A stretch of DNA of 64,000 nucleotides from Methylomagnum ishizawai (GCF_019670005.1 NZ_AP019783.1:248001-312000), one strand, 5' to 3'. Positions 48,301 to 55,854 are shown, counted from the stretch's first letter. Numbers and translations are program-made. The notes: generated from the sequence alone by a model not told the origin.

Positions 48301-49987
48301 CAATCAATCCGACACCGATCCCGCGTTGCTGCTGCCGGTTTCGGCCCCCCAAGCCAGCCTCAACGAGGCTTCCAAGCGGCTGGATATTTTCAACCTCGCC
48401 AACACCGATTTCCTGCATGCCGCCGTGCCGGTCCATCAGGACGATCCCGATCCGGTGTTGATCGCTTCCGAACACGGCGATATCGTGTCGGACCACGCTT
48501 CCCTGCTCGTTACCGCCGAACCCGCCACGATCAGCGCGGGCCGGGATATCGTGGGACTGGGCCTGGAACTCCAAAACCTCCGCGCCAACGATATTTCCGA
48601 AATCCGGGCCGGGCGCGATATCCGCTTCCCCATCCTGCGCGACCCCGTCACCGGCGACCTGGACAGCGGCCTCGACGGCCTGCCGATCTCGGCGGCGGGA
48701 CCGGGCCAGTTGCAGGTGCTGGCCGGGCGCGACCTGGACCTCGGCACTTCGGCGGGCATCACCACGCTGGGCAATCTGACCAATCCCGCGCTTCCCGCGG
48801 GCGGGGCGTCGATAGCGGCCTGGGCCGGTTTGGGCCGGGCACCGGATTATCAAGCCTTCATCCAGACCTATCTGCAAGGCCGCTATGCCGGGCCATTGAC
48901 CTTGTATATGCGGGCCTTGCTGGGCGACCCCAACTTGGACACCACCACCGCCCTGGCCCGTTTCCAAGCCCTGCCCGCCGTGCGCCAGCGGGAATTGATC
49001 CTGGCCGTGCTGTTCCGGGAACTCAAGGCCGCCGGGATCGCCGCCGCCCGGACCACCGATCCCGCCCGCCGCGCCGCCGCCTACCGCCGCGGCGGACAAG
49101 CCATCGCGACGCTATTGCCGGGGCAGGATTATCAAGGCGATATGAAGCTGTTCTTCAGCAAGATACAAACCCTGGACGGCGGTGATATCCAGCTCATGGC
49201 CCCCGGCGGCTTGATCGATGTCGGCCTCGCGACCGCCTTCAGCGGTAACAAGACGGCGGCGGATTTGGGCATCGTGGCGCAGCGCTCGGGGCGGATCGAG
49301 GCGCTGTCGGAGGGCGATTTGCAGGTGAACCAATCCAGGGTGTTCACCTTGGGCGGCGGCGATATCACCCTATGGTCGGAAGCTGGGAATATCGACGCCG
49401 GGCGCGGGGCTAAGGCGGCGCTGTCGGCCCCCGCCCCGACCTATAGCTTCGACGCCAAGGGCAATCTGGTGGTGGTGTTCCCGGCGGCGGTATCGGGCAG
49501 CGGCATCCGGGCGCAATCGGGTTCCACCGGCACCGATATCGGCGCGGACGACACCGCCGCCAGCCCCTTGACCGGCATCTTCGGCGACAGCGCCCGCGCC
49601 GCCCGCTTCGGCGATGTCACCCTGGTCGCCCCCCGCGGCGTGGTGAACGCGGGCGAGGCCGGCATTGGCGGCAAGAATGTCGCCATCGCCGCCACCGCCA
49701 TCATCGGCGTGTCCAACATTCAAGTCACGGGCAACCTGACCGGGGCACCGCCGCCCCCGCCTTCGCTCGCGGCGGTGCTGACCGGGGCCAACACCCTGGC
49801 CGCCGGCGCGAACACCGCCGCCCAATCGGCCCTGGATGAAAACCTCGCCGCCACCCGCGCACAGGTCCAAACCCCGGCGACCGGCCCTACCGGGCCGGTC
49901 CAGCAATCCAGCCTCCATGCCCAAGTGGTCGGCTTCGGCCAATGCAGCCTGGGCGATATCCGGCGGGGCAGCGACGGCTGCCGTTGA
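39335..49987 (+). CDS. Giant filamentous-haemagglutinin-family exoprotein (two-partner secretion)
   Basis: The 3550-residue protein carries, after a signal-like N-terminus (RRAVRGLLLCGGIGAARAE), the haemagglutinin secretion domain at about residues 40-280, including TIHQQTDKAILNWQSFDIG, ILGTLDANGQVYLVNPNGFV and FGPGSQVNVNSLVASTLN. The remainder is a long, repeat-like beta-helical region rich in Gly, Ala, Leu and Asp. The last 500 residues, with FFSKIQTLDGGDIQLMAPGG, resemble the DUF3739 end of this family. Such proteins cross the outer membrane through a dedicated TpsB pore; none is encoded in the window. The start is TTG at 39335, overlapping the upstream stop; a GTG at 39392 would truncate the signal region. 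It is likely a surface adhesin. Confidence 0.85.
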   Translation: MTGRTRRDRRAGRWHLRRAVRGLLLCGGIGAARAELPVPAAAWATAGQATREVVGNTMTIHQQTDKAILNWQSFDIGLNNAVHFKQPGPAAVALNRIGPGDLPSRILGTLDANGQVYLVNPNGFVFGPGSQVNVNSLVASTLNISDAAFNSGLTKVINQSQGSEPVAALTGTGQVYRQDAQGRPLLDAHGQPLKITIETQPGSRIASNAAGGRILLVAPAIVNQGTVSAPDGQVVLAAATDKVYLQEAGSDSKLRGILVEVKTGGDIQNLGKLVAARGNVTALGYLIHQQGRVSASTSVSLNGTVRLLAREGAAIERDSNGTLHLVPQTTRRASDLGDGLGLQATVELDAGSTTRVDLDASKGKAVDEQAQTPSRVEIAGGKIVMAAGSALVAHGGQVDFTASAHPAHPLLATTADNPSRIVLEPGSRIDVSGSRKTVLPMSRNVVSVELRDNELRDSPLQKDGILHGQTVQVDIRKGTPLADISGAIARIRRSVQERNANGGTVNLDSEGDVLFGQGAVVDVSGGAVRYLDGWLKTTQLVSGDQVYDISQADPNRHYDALLGRFSLLHPRWNITQTWDLPGPVGQGRFEQGYTEGRSAGTLDIQARDLSLDGTVKADTVADRYQREMSERPAGGTLSIDLAWSGQRQQAVEFRNLGAPLKLSASAPVPGFGADGTPPTLVLGNELFRGGVQKLKLSSGGRIAIAPGTDLELPAAGSLDLDGGAVSVEGNISAPSGSIALATQQIAGAAETLSGDLQLGAAARLDTSGLWVNDQPGNRQTLDPVALPIAGGSIALHAVGGLDLAEGSRISADGGAWLAKNGKVTAGAGGSIALGVAGNTPTALTLGASLSAHGLSEGGSLAITANAIRVGADPAPAEAAATLLNLAPDTLAHGGFGHIALTANGGDLSIAPGTALDLRLETWELDRAYPAQATGTPLAGFSHAVLQSEAFRAPVDLTLTLDHDAKVGAYDPQHSLSLGTGASIATDPGGKIALVSDTGIRIDGTLSAPAGTIQLTINPIGATLDRGYDPDQAIRLGPDARLLAQGAVVAQPNNAGLALGQVEAGGTVALTANRGYVLMDRDAVIDVSGTAAPLDIPKDNQGGYARRWIGSDGGDIALTAAEGIVADGEFSAQAGAAPGASGGSLGLTLDARSRGFATDNLPADALPIPTGERTLHLADTATARLAAGAALDGGIPASLDGQAYLGTDQVERGGFASLALKVAVAAPGTPGFHAEFPKQGRLQFEGDVSLKLAKSLTLDSPILAWNRGQPGDTGTVDLSAHSATLGSSLNRTGAYGTRSGDGRLNLEADWIDLTGSTELQGFQQAGLHSRNDIRLIGLNPNAEGDLLGQFAAAGEIDLAARQIYPSTLSQFTLQIDPEQNPDGLIRILPGDAQAKAPLSAGGQLSLAAARIDSQGVLRAPLGQIKLSAGQSLDLAAGSLTSVSAQGLVIPFGRTQGGLDWIFPLGADDRVISSPPAKSIQLKGQAVRVARGAKLDLSGGGDLQAFEFIQGPGGSTDQLDPNDPGYTDGSFTYQEKYAILPQLGSAYAPYDPIEFQASGLKLGDSIYLGAGSGLPAGRYVLLPAHYALLPGAFLVTPQTGTTDLPMGSHYTRLDGSTVVAGYRYTADTGFRDARTSGYTVEPGRIARTRSEYEVHRANAFYPQRAQDRDQTTPRLPLDAGGLSVTADQSLQLAGTLSANAVGGGRGGRVDIAASRLSIVPTEASADSVDDGSVALAADDLNRLNVESLLLGGNRSGGDDGATRLKLTAQSVTVAPGTSLQGQEIILAAQDRVEIGAGATLQAQGKAVAGDGVWQIGAADGTYTGSALVRLSTGPQIDLKTDPLADAAHTGSLAVDAGAVLSATGSMGLYGTVDNQLQGSLKMDGGSLALGAERISLGSAPAATPGLILGDALLNSLKVDELRLTTSGSLDVYGDATVNAQSLVVESAGLRGWGAAGQTARITADQVSFTNPDGAAATDPGTGLGDLAVTAQHIQIGSGDQAWNGFRTVSLAASDAFLAAGDAAWRVDSDLSMAIGKFAALAGAHLALDAGTHRVTLNPLAGGKPASVAEGLGARLDIQAGSISVATPIVLPAGSLNLAASGDIALNSGALLDAGGRAVTLGGKTLYAPGGSVALSSTAGNIDLAAGARITVAADAGGGDAGSLKFSAGQGRVNLNGGLSAQAGQAGAGGSFSLDALNLGLAHFSALNIQLQAAGFNESLSLRLRQGDIAIAQGDTVRAHSLNLTADNGTITLSGSLDARGDQGGAVALNAGQTVLLTRTARIEASATASDGDGGTVVLDALGDGSRASGVQIEAGANIDVAAGGSGQGGTVRVRAGRVGADDAAVAIAPGTVGGAATLEVEAVRVYRDIPLTNANIAAWYADTSAYMDAAANNPDLQTRLGGFQLTPGLDIQASGDLNLDLGGSLAGHTWTATGTANVWTTRLDDIAGPVGGLTQIGSDGTARTLAAGASSLLSSDGSYYFDADPASPTFRQLFVRVFPSGGGNRYDPGQIKGDLVEANGWDFSFPDSQGNAWRFGPDQVPGYLTLRAAGGLTIGQNLSDGFVTYNAQSLANFFQIDGTAPNWLDTLMPQTGFSWSYRLAAGADLGSADPAATTGAAYDLVIGAGASVRTGTGDISATASGDIRLTDSRSTIYTAGRPTDAQRYGSFGFDLTRKAFYAEYPVDGGDLSLSAQGDIIGAATSQFMSDWLVRTGGWNPDDGIDAKDRPTAWGIAFDNLVVAGSADAETQNLKSGFRQNLGALGGGDITVQAGGTVRDLSAMLPTTAKPTGPVGDDGQITQNTQRVRGGGDLRVVAGGDIAGGVFYVEQGTAQLTAQGAVTGGSQYTAGPVFALGDARFEVRAAQGIAVGAALNPFTLTASAYTDKTAYFSTYSARSSLNLQSSAGTVALNNDASVIQQNYLLYDATTPNGRPVLSDIDAARMLTLYPGSLQAYALGGGLVVGHSFDLFPAAQGDLEWLADGDIHFDQGEQVFINQSDTDPALLLPVSAPQASLNEASKRLDIFNLANTDFLHAAVPVHQDDPDPVLIASEHGDIVSDHASLLVTAEPATISAGRDIVGLGLELQNLRANDISEIRAGRDIRFPILRDPVTGDLDSGLDGLPISAAGPGQLQVLAGRDLDLGTSAGITTLGNLTNPALPAGGASIAAWAGLGRAPDYQAFIQTYLQGRYAGPLTLYMRALLGDPNLDTTTALARFQALPAVRQRELILAVLFRELKAAGIAAARTTDPARRAAAYRRGGQAIATLLPGQDYQGDMKLFFSKIQTLDGGDIQLMAPGGLIDVGLATAFSGNKTAADLGIVAQRSGRIEALSEGDLQVNQSRVFTLGGGDITLWSEAGNIDAGRGAKAALSAPAPTYSFDAKGNLVVVFPAAVSGSGIRAQSGSTGTDIGADDTAASPLTGIFGDSARAARFGDVTLVAPRGVVNAGEAGIGGKNVAIAATAIIGVSNIQVTGNLTGAPPPPPSLAAVLTGANTLAAGANTAAQSALDENLAATRAQVQTPATGPTGPVQQSSLHAQVVGFGQCSLGDIRRGSDGCR

Positions 49988-50103
49988 TTCCTCCCGGTGC
50001 CTACATGGCGCGTGGGAACCCGGAAAATAGCGTGTATGCTGTGCCGCCAAACCGACCGCCGCCAGCGCGGTCCCGCTCCCATCCCCGCACAGGAAGTCAT
50101 CGC

Positions 50104-50919
50104 ATGTCCCATCCCGTCCCGGAATCCACCCTGCCCGCCCTGGTCCAGGGCGAACTCACCCTGATCGGCGGCCTCAACGAACGGCTGTTCCGCCTGCTCG
50201 CCGCCATCGCCAGCACCGGCTCCATCACCCAGGCCGCCCGCGCCATCGGCATGAGCTACAAAGGGGCCTGGGAGTTGATCGACCGCGCCAACAACCTCTC
50301 GCCGGAACTCCTGGTGGACAGCAGTCCCGGTGGCCGGGCCGGCGGCGGTACCCGGCTGACCCCGGCCGGCCAGGAATTGCTCAACCTGTTCCAACGGCTG
50401 CAAGAGGAACACCGGACCTTCCTCGACCGGCTCAACCGGGAATTGGCCGCCAACCCCAACTTTAGATTCCTGCACCGCCGCTTCGGGATGAAATCCAGCG
50501 CCCGCAACCAGTTGTTCGGCAACGTCAAGCGCGTGGTGCCGGGCGCGGTGAACGCGGAGGCGATCATCGCGCTCAAGGGCGGCGACGAATTGGTCGCCGC
50601 CGTGACCCACAAATCGGTGGAAGCCTTGGGGATCGAAGCCGGCCGGGAAGTGGTGGCCCTGGTCAAAGCGCCACAGGTCATCGTGGTCAAGGATTTCGGC
50701 GGCTACCGGCTCTCGGCCCGCAACCAGTTGGCGGGCGTCGTCGAGCGGGTGCAACGCGGGGCGGTCAGCGCGGAAGTGGTCATCAAGCTGGCGGGCGGGG
50801 ATGCCCTGGCCGCCAGCATCACCAACGACAGCGTGGACCAATTGGATATCAAGGAGGGCGAGGCGGCGACCGCCGTGTTCAAAGCGGGGGCGGTGATCCT
50901 GGGCGTCGCCGAGCGGTAG
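50104..50919 (+). CDS. modE: Molybdate-responsive transcriptional regulator ModE
   Basis: The 271-residue protein has an N-terminal winged helix-turn-helix (LFRLLAAIASTGSITQAARAIGMSYKGAWELI, about residues 28-60) and two C-terminal Mop/TOBE molybdate-binding domains beginning at SSARNQLFGNV and LSARNQLAGVV. Molybdate-bound ModE dimers repress molybdate uptake genes and activate some molybdoenzyme operons in other bacteria. The modABC genes are not in the window. It lies 116 bp after the giant exoprotein gene in the same direction but probably has its own promoter. A large inverted repeat follows its stop codon. Confidence 0.93.
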   Translation: MSHPVPESTLPALVQGELTLIGGLNERLFRLLAAIASTGSITQAARAIGMSYKGAWELIDRANNLSPELLVDSSPGGRAGGGTRLTPAGQELLNLFQRLQEEHRTFLDRLNRELAANPNFRFLHRRFGMKSSARNQLFGNVKRVVPGAVNAEAIIALKGGDELVAAVTHKSVEALGIEAGREVVALVKAPQVIVVKDFGGYRLSARNQLAGVVERVQRGAVSAEVVIKLAGGDALAASITNDSVDQLDIKEGEAATAVFKAGAVILGVAER

Positions 50920-50925
50920 GGACTT

Positions 50926-50960
50926 CCGCCGGTTCCCAAGCGGCGCTGGGGAACCGGCGG
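50926..50960. repeat. REP-like hairpin between modE and the convergent mscS-type gene
   Basis: The arms CCGCCGGTTCCCAAGC and GCTGGGGAACCGGCGG pair over 16 positions with one A-G mismatch, around a GGC loop. The core AAGC-GGC-GCT matches the two hairpins near 24 kb. It may also act as a transcription block between the converging genes, although no T-tract follows. Confidence 0.65.
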
Positions 50961-50973
50961 GAACGGGGAGAAC

Positions 50974-52710
50974 TCAAGCCAACTTGCCCTGCGGCAGGCT
51001 CTCGATATGCAAGGTCTGGGTCGGGAAGGCGAAGCCGACGCCGGAAGTCTCGGCCAGTTGCAAAATCTCCAGCAGAATCCGCTGCCGGACCGCCAATTCT
51101 TCCCGCCGGCTCGAAACCCGGATCAGGAAATTCAACAGGATATCCAGGCTGCTGGCCCCGAAGTCGTTGAACGCCACCTGGATATTGTCCTTGCGGGTGT
51201 CGGGGTCGGCCCGGAGGATGAGTTCCACGCCCGCGACGAAGGCCCCGAGCTTGGCGGGCGGGGTATCGTAGGTCAGGCCCAAGGTGGTTTTGACCTGGCG
51301 GTATTGGCGTAGCTCCATATTGTCCACGGTGCTGTTCACCAACTCGCTGCTGGGGATGCTCACCAAGGAGTCGTAGAAGGTGCGGATGCGGGTGCTGCGG
51401 AAACCGACGTTCTCGACCACGCCCTCGATATCGCCCACCTTGATCCAATGGCCGATGGCGAAGGGCTTCTCGAACATGATGATGAACGATCCCAGCAAAT
51501 TGGCCAGGGTCTGCTGCGCCGCCAGGGCCACCGCCAAACCGCCCACGCCCAAGCCCGCCACCACCGAATAGGCCGGCACGCCCACCCGGTCCCCGCCCAC
51601 CACCAGGATCACCACCGCCAGCACCAAAGTCACCAAGCGCAACACCAGCCGGATCAACTGGCTGTCGATGCTGCTGGTGATGAGCCGCTCGGATTCGATC
51701 AAGCTTTCCGCCAAGGCGCCGCCCGCCACCCACACCAACCAGGTCAGGGCCAGATAGAACACGCTCCACAGCGACAAGGTCAGCACCGCGTTGACCTCGC
51801 CCGAGATACGCAGCATCTGGGTCAGCACCAGCACCGCGACCGGGATGATCAACACCAGGCTGAGCGGCCTCAGCAACTCGGTCCAGCGTTCGGCGGCCCC
51901 GGTCCGGCCCACCCAACGCTGGCTCAAGCGGAAGCTCAGCACCGCCAGGGCGAAGCCAAACCCGAACACCCCCACGATGCCGATCCAGCGCCACACCGGC
52001 TGGTCCAGGAAACTGGCCATGGCCCAGCCCGGCACCCCGAGTATCCAGCGCGGCGGCACGATGGCGCGTAGCGCCAAGACCACGCCGGTGGGCCGGTAGT
52101 AGACGAAATCATACAAACCGCCATGGATGCCGGAGCGATACGGCAGTTGCTTGACCTTGGCGTAGAAATCGGGGATGCGCTGCACGGTTTCCGGGCCGAA
52201 CAGATATTCGCCCGCCCGCGGCCCGGTTTCCATCCGCACGAGGCGGATTTCGGTGCCGGGAATCGTCCAGCGCTTGAACTCGGCGGCGGCCATCGCCTGG
52301 GCGTCGGGAATGGCCTCCCACGGCGGTAGTTCGATGCGGTCCAGCACCTCCTTCAATTGCAAGGTCAGCCGCCGCCCCGCCTCGTCCAACATGGCGGGCG
52401 GCACCTGGCTCAAGTCCAGCGCCCGCTCGGCGGACAGCAAGTCGTAGCGGGCCTTGGCGATGATCGCGACCTCGGCCGGGGACAGGTAGAGCCGCGACGA
52501 GGCCAGATAGTCGTTCACCAAACCATCGCCCTTGGCATAGGCTTCCTCCATGAATTCGAGGAAACCCCGCAGGGTGGTCCTGGGGCTGGAGGTGTCGATG
52601 GGTTCGAGCGGCTTGATTTCGTCGGCGGCCAGCGCGGGCACCGCGAGCCAAAGCGCCAGCAACGGGGATAACCACCAGGACGGGAAACGGGAACGGAACC
52701 TTGGATTCAT
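50974..52710 (-). CDS. MscS-family mechanosensitive channel
   Basis: Starting at ATG 52710 (MNPRFRSRF) the protein is 578 residues with a signal peptide ending PALAADE. A periplasmic domain of about 200 residues precedes several membrane segments, then the MscS pore and beta domain with AGLGVGGLAVALAAQQTLAN (TM3), GSFIIMFEKPFAIGHWIKVGDIEG and YDSLVSIPSSELVN. The pore helix keeps the small-residue GLGVGGLAVALA pattern of the family. It opens under membrane tension in the inner membrane. It follows DUF2950 by 89 bp on the same strand, so it may belong to that unit. Confidence 0.92.
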   Translation of the reverse strand: MNPRFRSRFPSWWLSPLLALWLAVPALAADEIKPLEPIDTSSPRTTLRGFLEFMEEAYAKGDGLVNDYLASSRLYLSPAEVAIIAKARYDLLSAERALDLSQVPPAMLDEAGRRLTLQLKEVLDRIELPPWEAIPDAQAMAAAEFKRWTIPGTEIRLVRMETGPRAGEYLFGPETVQRIPDFYAKVKQLPYRSGIHGGLYDFVYYRPTGVVLALRAIVPPRWILGVPGWAMASFLDQPVWRWIGIVGVFGFGFALAVLSFRLSQRWVGRTGAAERWTELLRPLSLVLIIPVAVLVLTQMLRISGEVNAVLTLSLWSVFYLALTWLVWVAGGALAESLIESERLITSSIDSQLIRLVLRLVTLVLAVVILVVGGDRVGVPAYSVVAGLGVGGLAVALAAQQTLANLLGSFIIMFEKPFAIGHWIKVGDIEGVVENVGFRSTRIRTFYDSLVSIPSSELVNSTVDNMELRQYRQVKTTLGLTYDTPPAKLGAFVAGVELILRADPDTRKDNIQVAFNDFGASSLDILLNFLIRVSSRREELAVRQRILLEILQLAETSGVGFAFPTQTLHIESLPQGKLA

Positions 52711-52799
52711 GCGGACCTGTCGGATCGGATCGGATCGGAATGGAAATGGAAGGGAAAACCCTGGCCTGGGCGCGAACCGGGCGGACCCGCCCGGCCCGC

Positions 52800-53729
52800 T
52801 CATTCGCCGGTCGCCACCAGCTCCCAGCCGGGGCCGGGGTTGTATTCCTTGATGGCCTGGGCCAGCTCCGCCGTCTTGGGACCAAGGTCTTTCTGGTAGA
52901 TCTTGCCCTGGTGGTTGACGATGAAGCTCATGACGCCGGATTGGCCGTACTCGGCGGGAAAAGCCACCAGTCCGAAACCGGCGATCATATTGCCGTTGAT
53001 GATGTAATCGTATTTGCCGCCGGGCGCGTCCGGGCCTTGGCGGGTCAGGATGCGGTAGTAATAGCCATGGTAGGGCACGGATTGCCCCGCGCCCTTGCCG
53101 TAGCCTTCGGCGCGGGCCTCGGCCACCAGCGGTCCCATCGGGCTGGGCGGGCGGCCAGGCTCTTCTTCCCAGAACAGCCCGTCGTGCTGGCCGGGGGCGC
53201 TGGCCAGTTTCTGGGCATATTCGGCCACCGTTTCGCTGTCGTGGTCGCTATTGGCGTACTCGAACTGGGCTTCCACATAGGCGCTGACCACGCCCAGGGC
53301 GTACAACTCGTTGCGGCCGATGCGGCGGTTGATGATTTCCTCCCGGCCCTGGACGGCGTCGAACCGCCAGCCATCGGCGGTTTTCACCAAGGGGATGGGG
53401 AAGGGCCAATGGTCCTCGCCCGCGTAAAGGGTGGCTTGATCCGGCCCGGCGGCTTCCGTGGCCAGCCGGGCCGTGGCCTTGGCGACGAAAGCCTCGCGGT
53501 TGCGTTGATCCTCCGCCGGATCGCCCGAAGACAGCAAGGCCGCGCCTTCGGCACCGAACAAGGCGTCCAAGCCCTTGGGATCGCTGGAACGGGCGGCTTG
53601 CAGCAAGGACTGGGCCGCCGCGTCGGGGGTGGGGAAGCTTGGCACCGCCGGGCTGTCCGGGGCGGGATGGGCGGCGAGCGGAATCAGGGCCAGGGTCGCG
53701 AACAGAGCGGTGCGGAGCTTGCGGTGCAT
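52800..53729 (-). CDS. DUF2950 family exported protein
   Basis: ATG 53729 gives 309 residues with a signal peptide (ending LAAHPAPDS). The sequence matches DUF2950 proteins: FPTPDAAAQSLLQAA, the central block GREEIINRRIGRNELYA, and GYYYRILTRQGPDAPGGKYDYI followed by MIAGFGLVAFPAEYGQSGVMSFIVN. Members are periplasmic or secreted with no known activity. They are often encoded next to DUF3300 proteins, as is the case here (59-bp gap). The adjacent MscS channel may be co-transcribed. Confidence 0.85.
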   Translation of the reverse strand: MHRKLRTALFATLALIPLAAHPAPDSPAVPSFPTPDAAAQSLLQAARSSDPKGLDALFGAEGAALLSSGDPAEDQRNREAFVAKATARLATEAAGPDQATLYAGEDHWPFPIPLVKTADGWRFDAVQGREEIINRRIGRNELYALGVVSAYVEAQFEYANSDHDSETVAEYAQKLASAPGQHDGLFWEEEPGRPPSPMGPLVAEARAEGYGKGAGQSVPYHGYYYRILTRQGPDAPGGKYDYIINGNMIAGFGLVAFPAEYGQSGVMSFIVNHQGKIYQKDLGPKTAELAQAIKEYNPGPGWELVATGE

Positions 53730-53788
53730 GGCGTGGTCCTCGGATAGGGTGTTCGTGCTGGAATGGGCCGGGATCATGGGAGGGATCA

Positions 53789-55747
53789 TCAGCGCCTCCC
53801 TTTGAGTCCACCGCCCTCGCCACCGCCTTGGAACCGGCCTCCTCCACCGCCCCCGCCCTGGAAATTACGCCCACCGCCGCCTTGCGCCCCACCGCCCGCG
53901 GCGGCGAGATTCTGGCGGCTGGCCGCGCCGCGCTTGGAGAAATCCTGCATCCGGGCGTTGTCGCGGGCACCCTCGAAGGCGTTGGGCCGGGCGGCTTCGG
54001 CGCGTTTCTGGTTGTCGCGGAACTGGCTGAAATCACGCTGGCCCGCCGGTCCCTGGGCGGGCCGCTGGGCGGGTTCGGCCCGCCGCTCCTGGAGCTTGTT
54101 GCGGGCCGGTCCCGCAGTGGCCTGGGTCGGCTGCCGTTCCGCCTGCTCCCGCCGGGGCCGTTCGCCTGCCTTGGTCTGGGTTTTCTCCCGGCTGGCCGCG
54201 CCGCGGCGTTCTTCCGCCCGCGTCTGCCGCCCGTTGCCGGTGTCGGCCAGACCTTCCCAGGCGTTGGGCCGGTTGCCCTGGTCCAGCCGCTTCGGGATAT
54301 CGACGACCGCCGCCGGGCGGTTGGGTTGGGCCGGCTTGGCCCCGAACTTCTGCTCCAACTGGGTATCCTGGCCCAGGCGTTGGCGGACTTGCTCCACGGA
54401 GGGACGTTGCCCTGCGGGCAGGCTGGCCGGGCGGGTCGCGCCCTGCCCGAATCCCCGGACATTGGCGGGCAAGGTCTGCGCCGCGCCCAGGCGGTCCCCG
54501 GCCAGGCCCGGTTGCTGGATATCGCCCCAGCGCTCGCGGGCGGCGGCGGGATATTGCTGGCCGCGGCGGTGGCGGGCGTCGGGGGTCCAGCCTTCGCGTT
54601 CTTGTTTCCAGTTCGCCAATTGGTCCTGGCTGATGCTGCGGCTGCGGTCGATATTGATCTCGTTGCCGGAGATATTGACGTTCTTGTTGTAGTTGACGTT
54701 GCCCCGGTCGTAGCCGCCGCCGCTGTTCCAGCAAGTGCCGTTGCGGCAAACCGTCCCGCCGTAATAGTGGCTGACCGGCGGGTAATAACCGCCGTAATAG
54801 CCGCCATGCCAATAGTCGTCGTTGTGGGACCATTCCATGATGCCCCAGGTCAGCAAGCCACCGACCAAGGCCCCCGCCCCGAAAGTCAACCACGGATCGG
54901 CGCTAGAGGCCGTGGTGGTGGTCGTCGTCGTGGTGGCGGGCACGGCGCTGGGGTAATAGTTGTTGACCACCGTGGCGGGCGCGGCGGCGCTGACGGGCGG
55001 CGGGGCCAGCGGGGCGGAATAGGCTTGCTGCGGGTTGTACTGGGGCACGTAGAGCGTGTCGGGCTTGGCCGGTTCGATGTAGACCACCTCTTTCTTCACC
55101 ACCGCCGGTTGGGCCTGGGGCGTCCCGGCAGCGGGCGCGGCGGCGGGACCCGCCGCCTCGGTCTTCACCGTGACCTTCTGCTCCGGCGTGTCCTTGAGGA
55201 AGCCCGCCGCCCGCGCCCTGCGGCGCAAATCCTGGACCGCGTTCATCAAGGCTTCCGGCTGGGCCAGGAAGGTATCGCCCAGGCGGGTGGTCCAGTCCAG
55301 ATGGTCGTTCATCATCTTGAGGACTTGCGGCACCTCGACCAGGCGCTGGATGCTGGCGTCCCAAGTTTTATCCTTGAGGCTCGCGGGGTTGGGCTTGGCC
55401 TCCAACCAGCGGGCCGCTTGCACCACTTCCAAGGGATAGGTGGCGGCGACCAGCATTTCCGCCAGCAAGGGATCGGGATAGAGCGCGATGGGGGCCACCA
55501 GGGATTCCAAATCCGACAGCGCTTGGACCGGGGCGGCGGGCGGCGGTGGCTGGGTCGGAGCCGCGACGGGCTGGGCCGCGGCCGGCGGCGGATTGGCCGC
55601 CGCCTGGGCGGGAGGCGTCTGGGCCGGTGGTTTGGCACCCGCCGTCCGGTCTTCCCCGCCGCATCCGGTCGGTGACAGGGCCAGGGCGATGAGCATGGCC
55701 CGGTAGAGATCGGAACGGTCCCCTATCGAAGGTTTGGATGCAGTCAT
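53789..55747 (-). CDS. DUF3300 family exported protein
   Basis: The 652-residue product has a hydrophobic N-terminal segment ending LALSPTGCGG, possibly an atypical lipoprotein signal with the cysteine at the cleavage site. A Pro/Ala-rich linker precedes the DUF3300 domain (about residues 75-250): LVAPIALYPDPLLAEMLVAATYPLEVV, WLEAKPN and VLKMMNDHLDWTTRLG. Then come a hydrophobic glycine-rich turn (FGAGALVGGLLTWGIMEW), a Tyr/Gly-rich stretch, and a long basic, Gln/Arg/Ala-rich tail that ends in glycine repeats. The tail is low complexity and likely disordered. It pairs with DUF2950 downstream. Function is unknown; localisation at the envelope is inferred. Confidence 0.82.
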   Translation of the reverse strand: MTASKPSIGDRSDLYRAMLIALALSPTGCGGEDRTAGAKPPAQTPPAQAAANPPPAAAQPVAAPTQPPPPAAPVQALSDLESLVAPIALYPDPLLAEMLVAATYPLEVVQAARWLEAKPNPASLKDKTWDASIQRLVEVPQVLKMMNDHLDWTTRLGDTFLAQPEALMNAVQDLRRRARAAGFLKDTPEQKVTVKTEAAGPAAAPAAGTPQAQPAVVKKEVVYIEPAKPDTLYVPQYNPQQAYSAPLAPPPVSAAAPATVVNNYYPSAVPATTTTTTTTASSADPWLTFGAGALVGGLLTWGIMEWSHNDDYWHGGYYGGYYPPVSHYYGGTVCRNGTCWNSGGGYDRGNVNYNKNVNISGNEINIDRSRSISQDQLANWKQEREGWTPDARHRRGQQYPAAARERWGDIQQPGLAGDRLGAAQTLPANVRGFGQGATRPASLPAGQRPSVEQVRQRLGQDTQLEQKFGAKPAQPNRPAAVVDIPKRLDQGNRPNAWEGLADTGNGRQTRAEERRGAASREKTQTKAGERPRREQAERQPTQATAGPARNKLQERRAEPAQRPAQGPAGQRDFSQFRDNQKRAEAARPNAFEGARDNARMQDFSKRGAASRQNLAAAGGGAQGGGGRNFQGGGGGGGRFQGGGEGGGLKGRR

Positions 55748-55814
55748 GGTGTCGCTCGCGGAATCAGGGAATGGAGGATCGGTCGGCTTGAACCGGACCT
55801 TGGGCCGGACGGGG

Positions 55815-55854
55815 CGGATGCGGTGCGCCTCGCTCCTGTCCGGCGCATCCTACG
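55815..55854. repeat. Extragenic palindrome of the GTAGGATGCG type
   Basis: GGATGCG and CGCATCC bracket a 40-bp imperfect hairpin, and on the minus strand the element begins CGTAGGATGCGCC. This resembles short interspersed palindromes common between genes of Pseudomonas- and Xanthomonas-like genomes. It lies upstream of the DUF3300 gene, beyond the Kdo hydroxylase stop. Confidence 0.5.
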
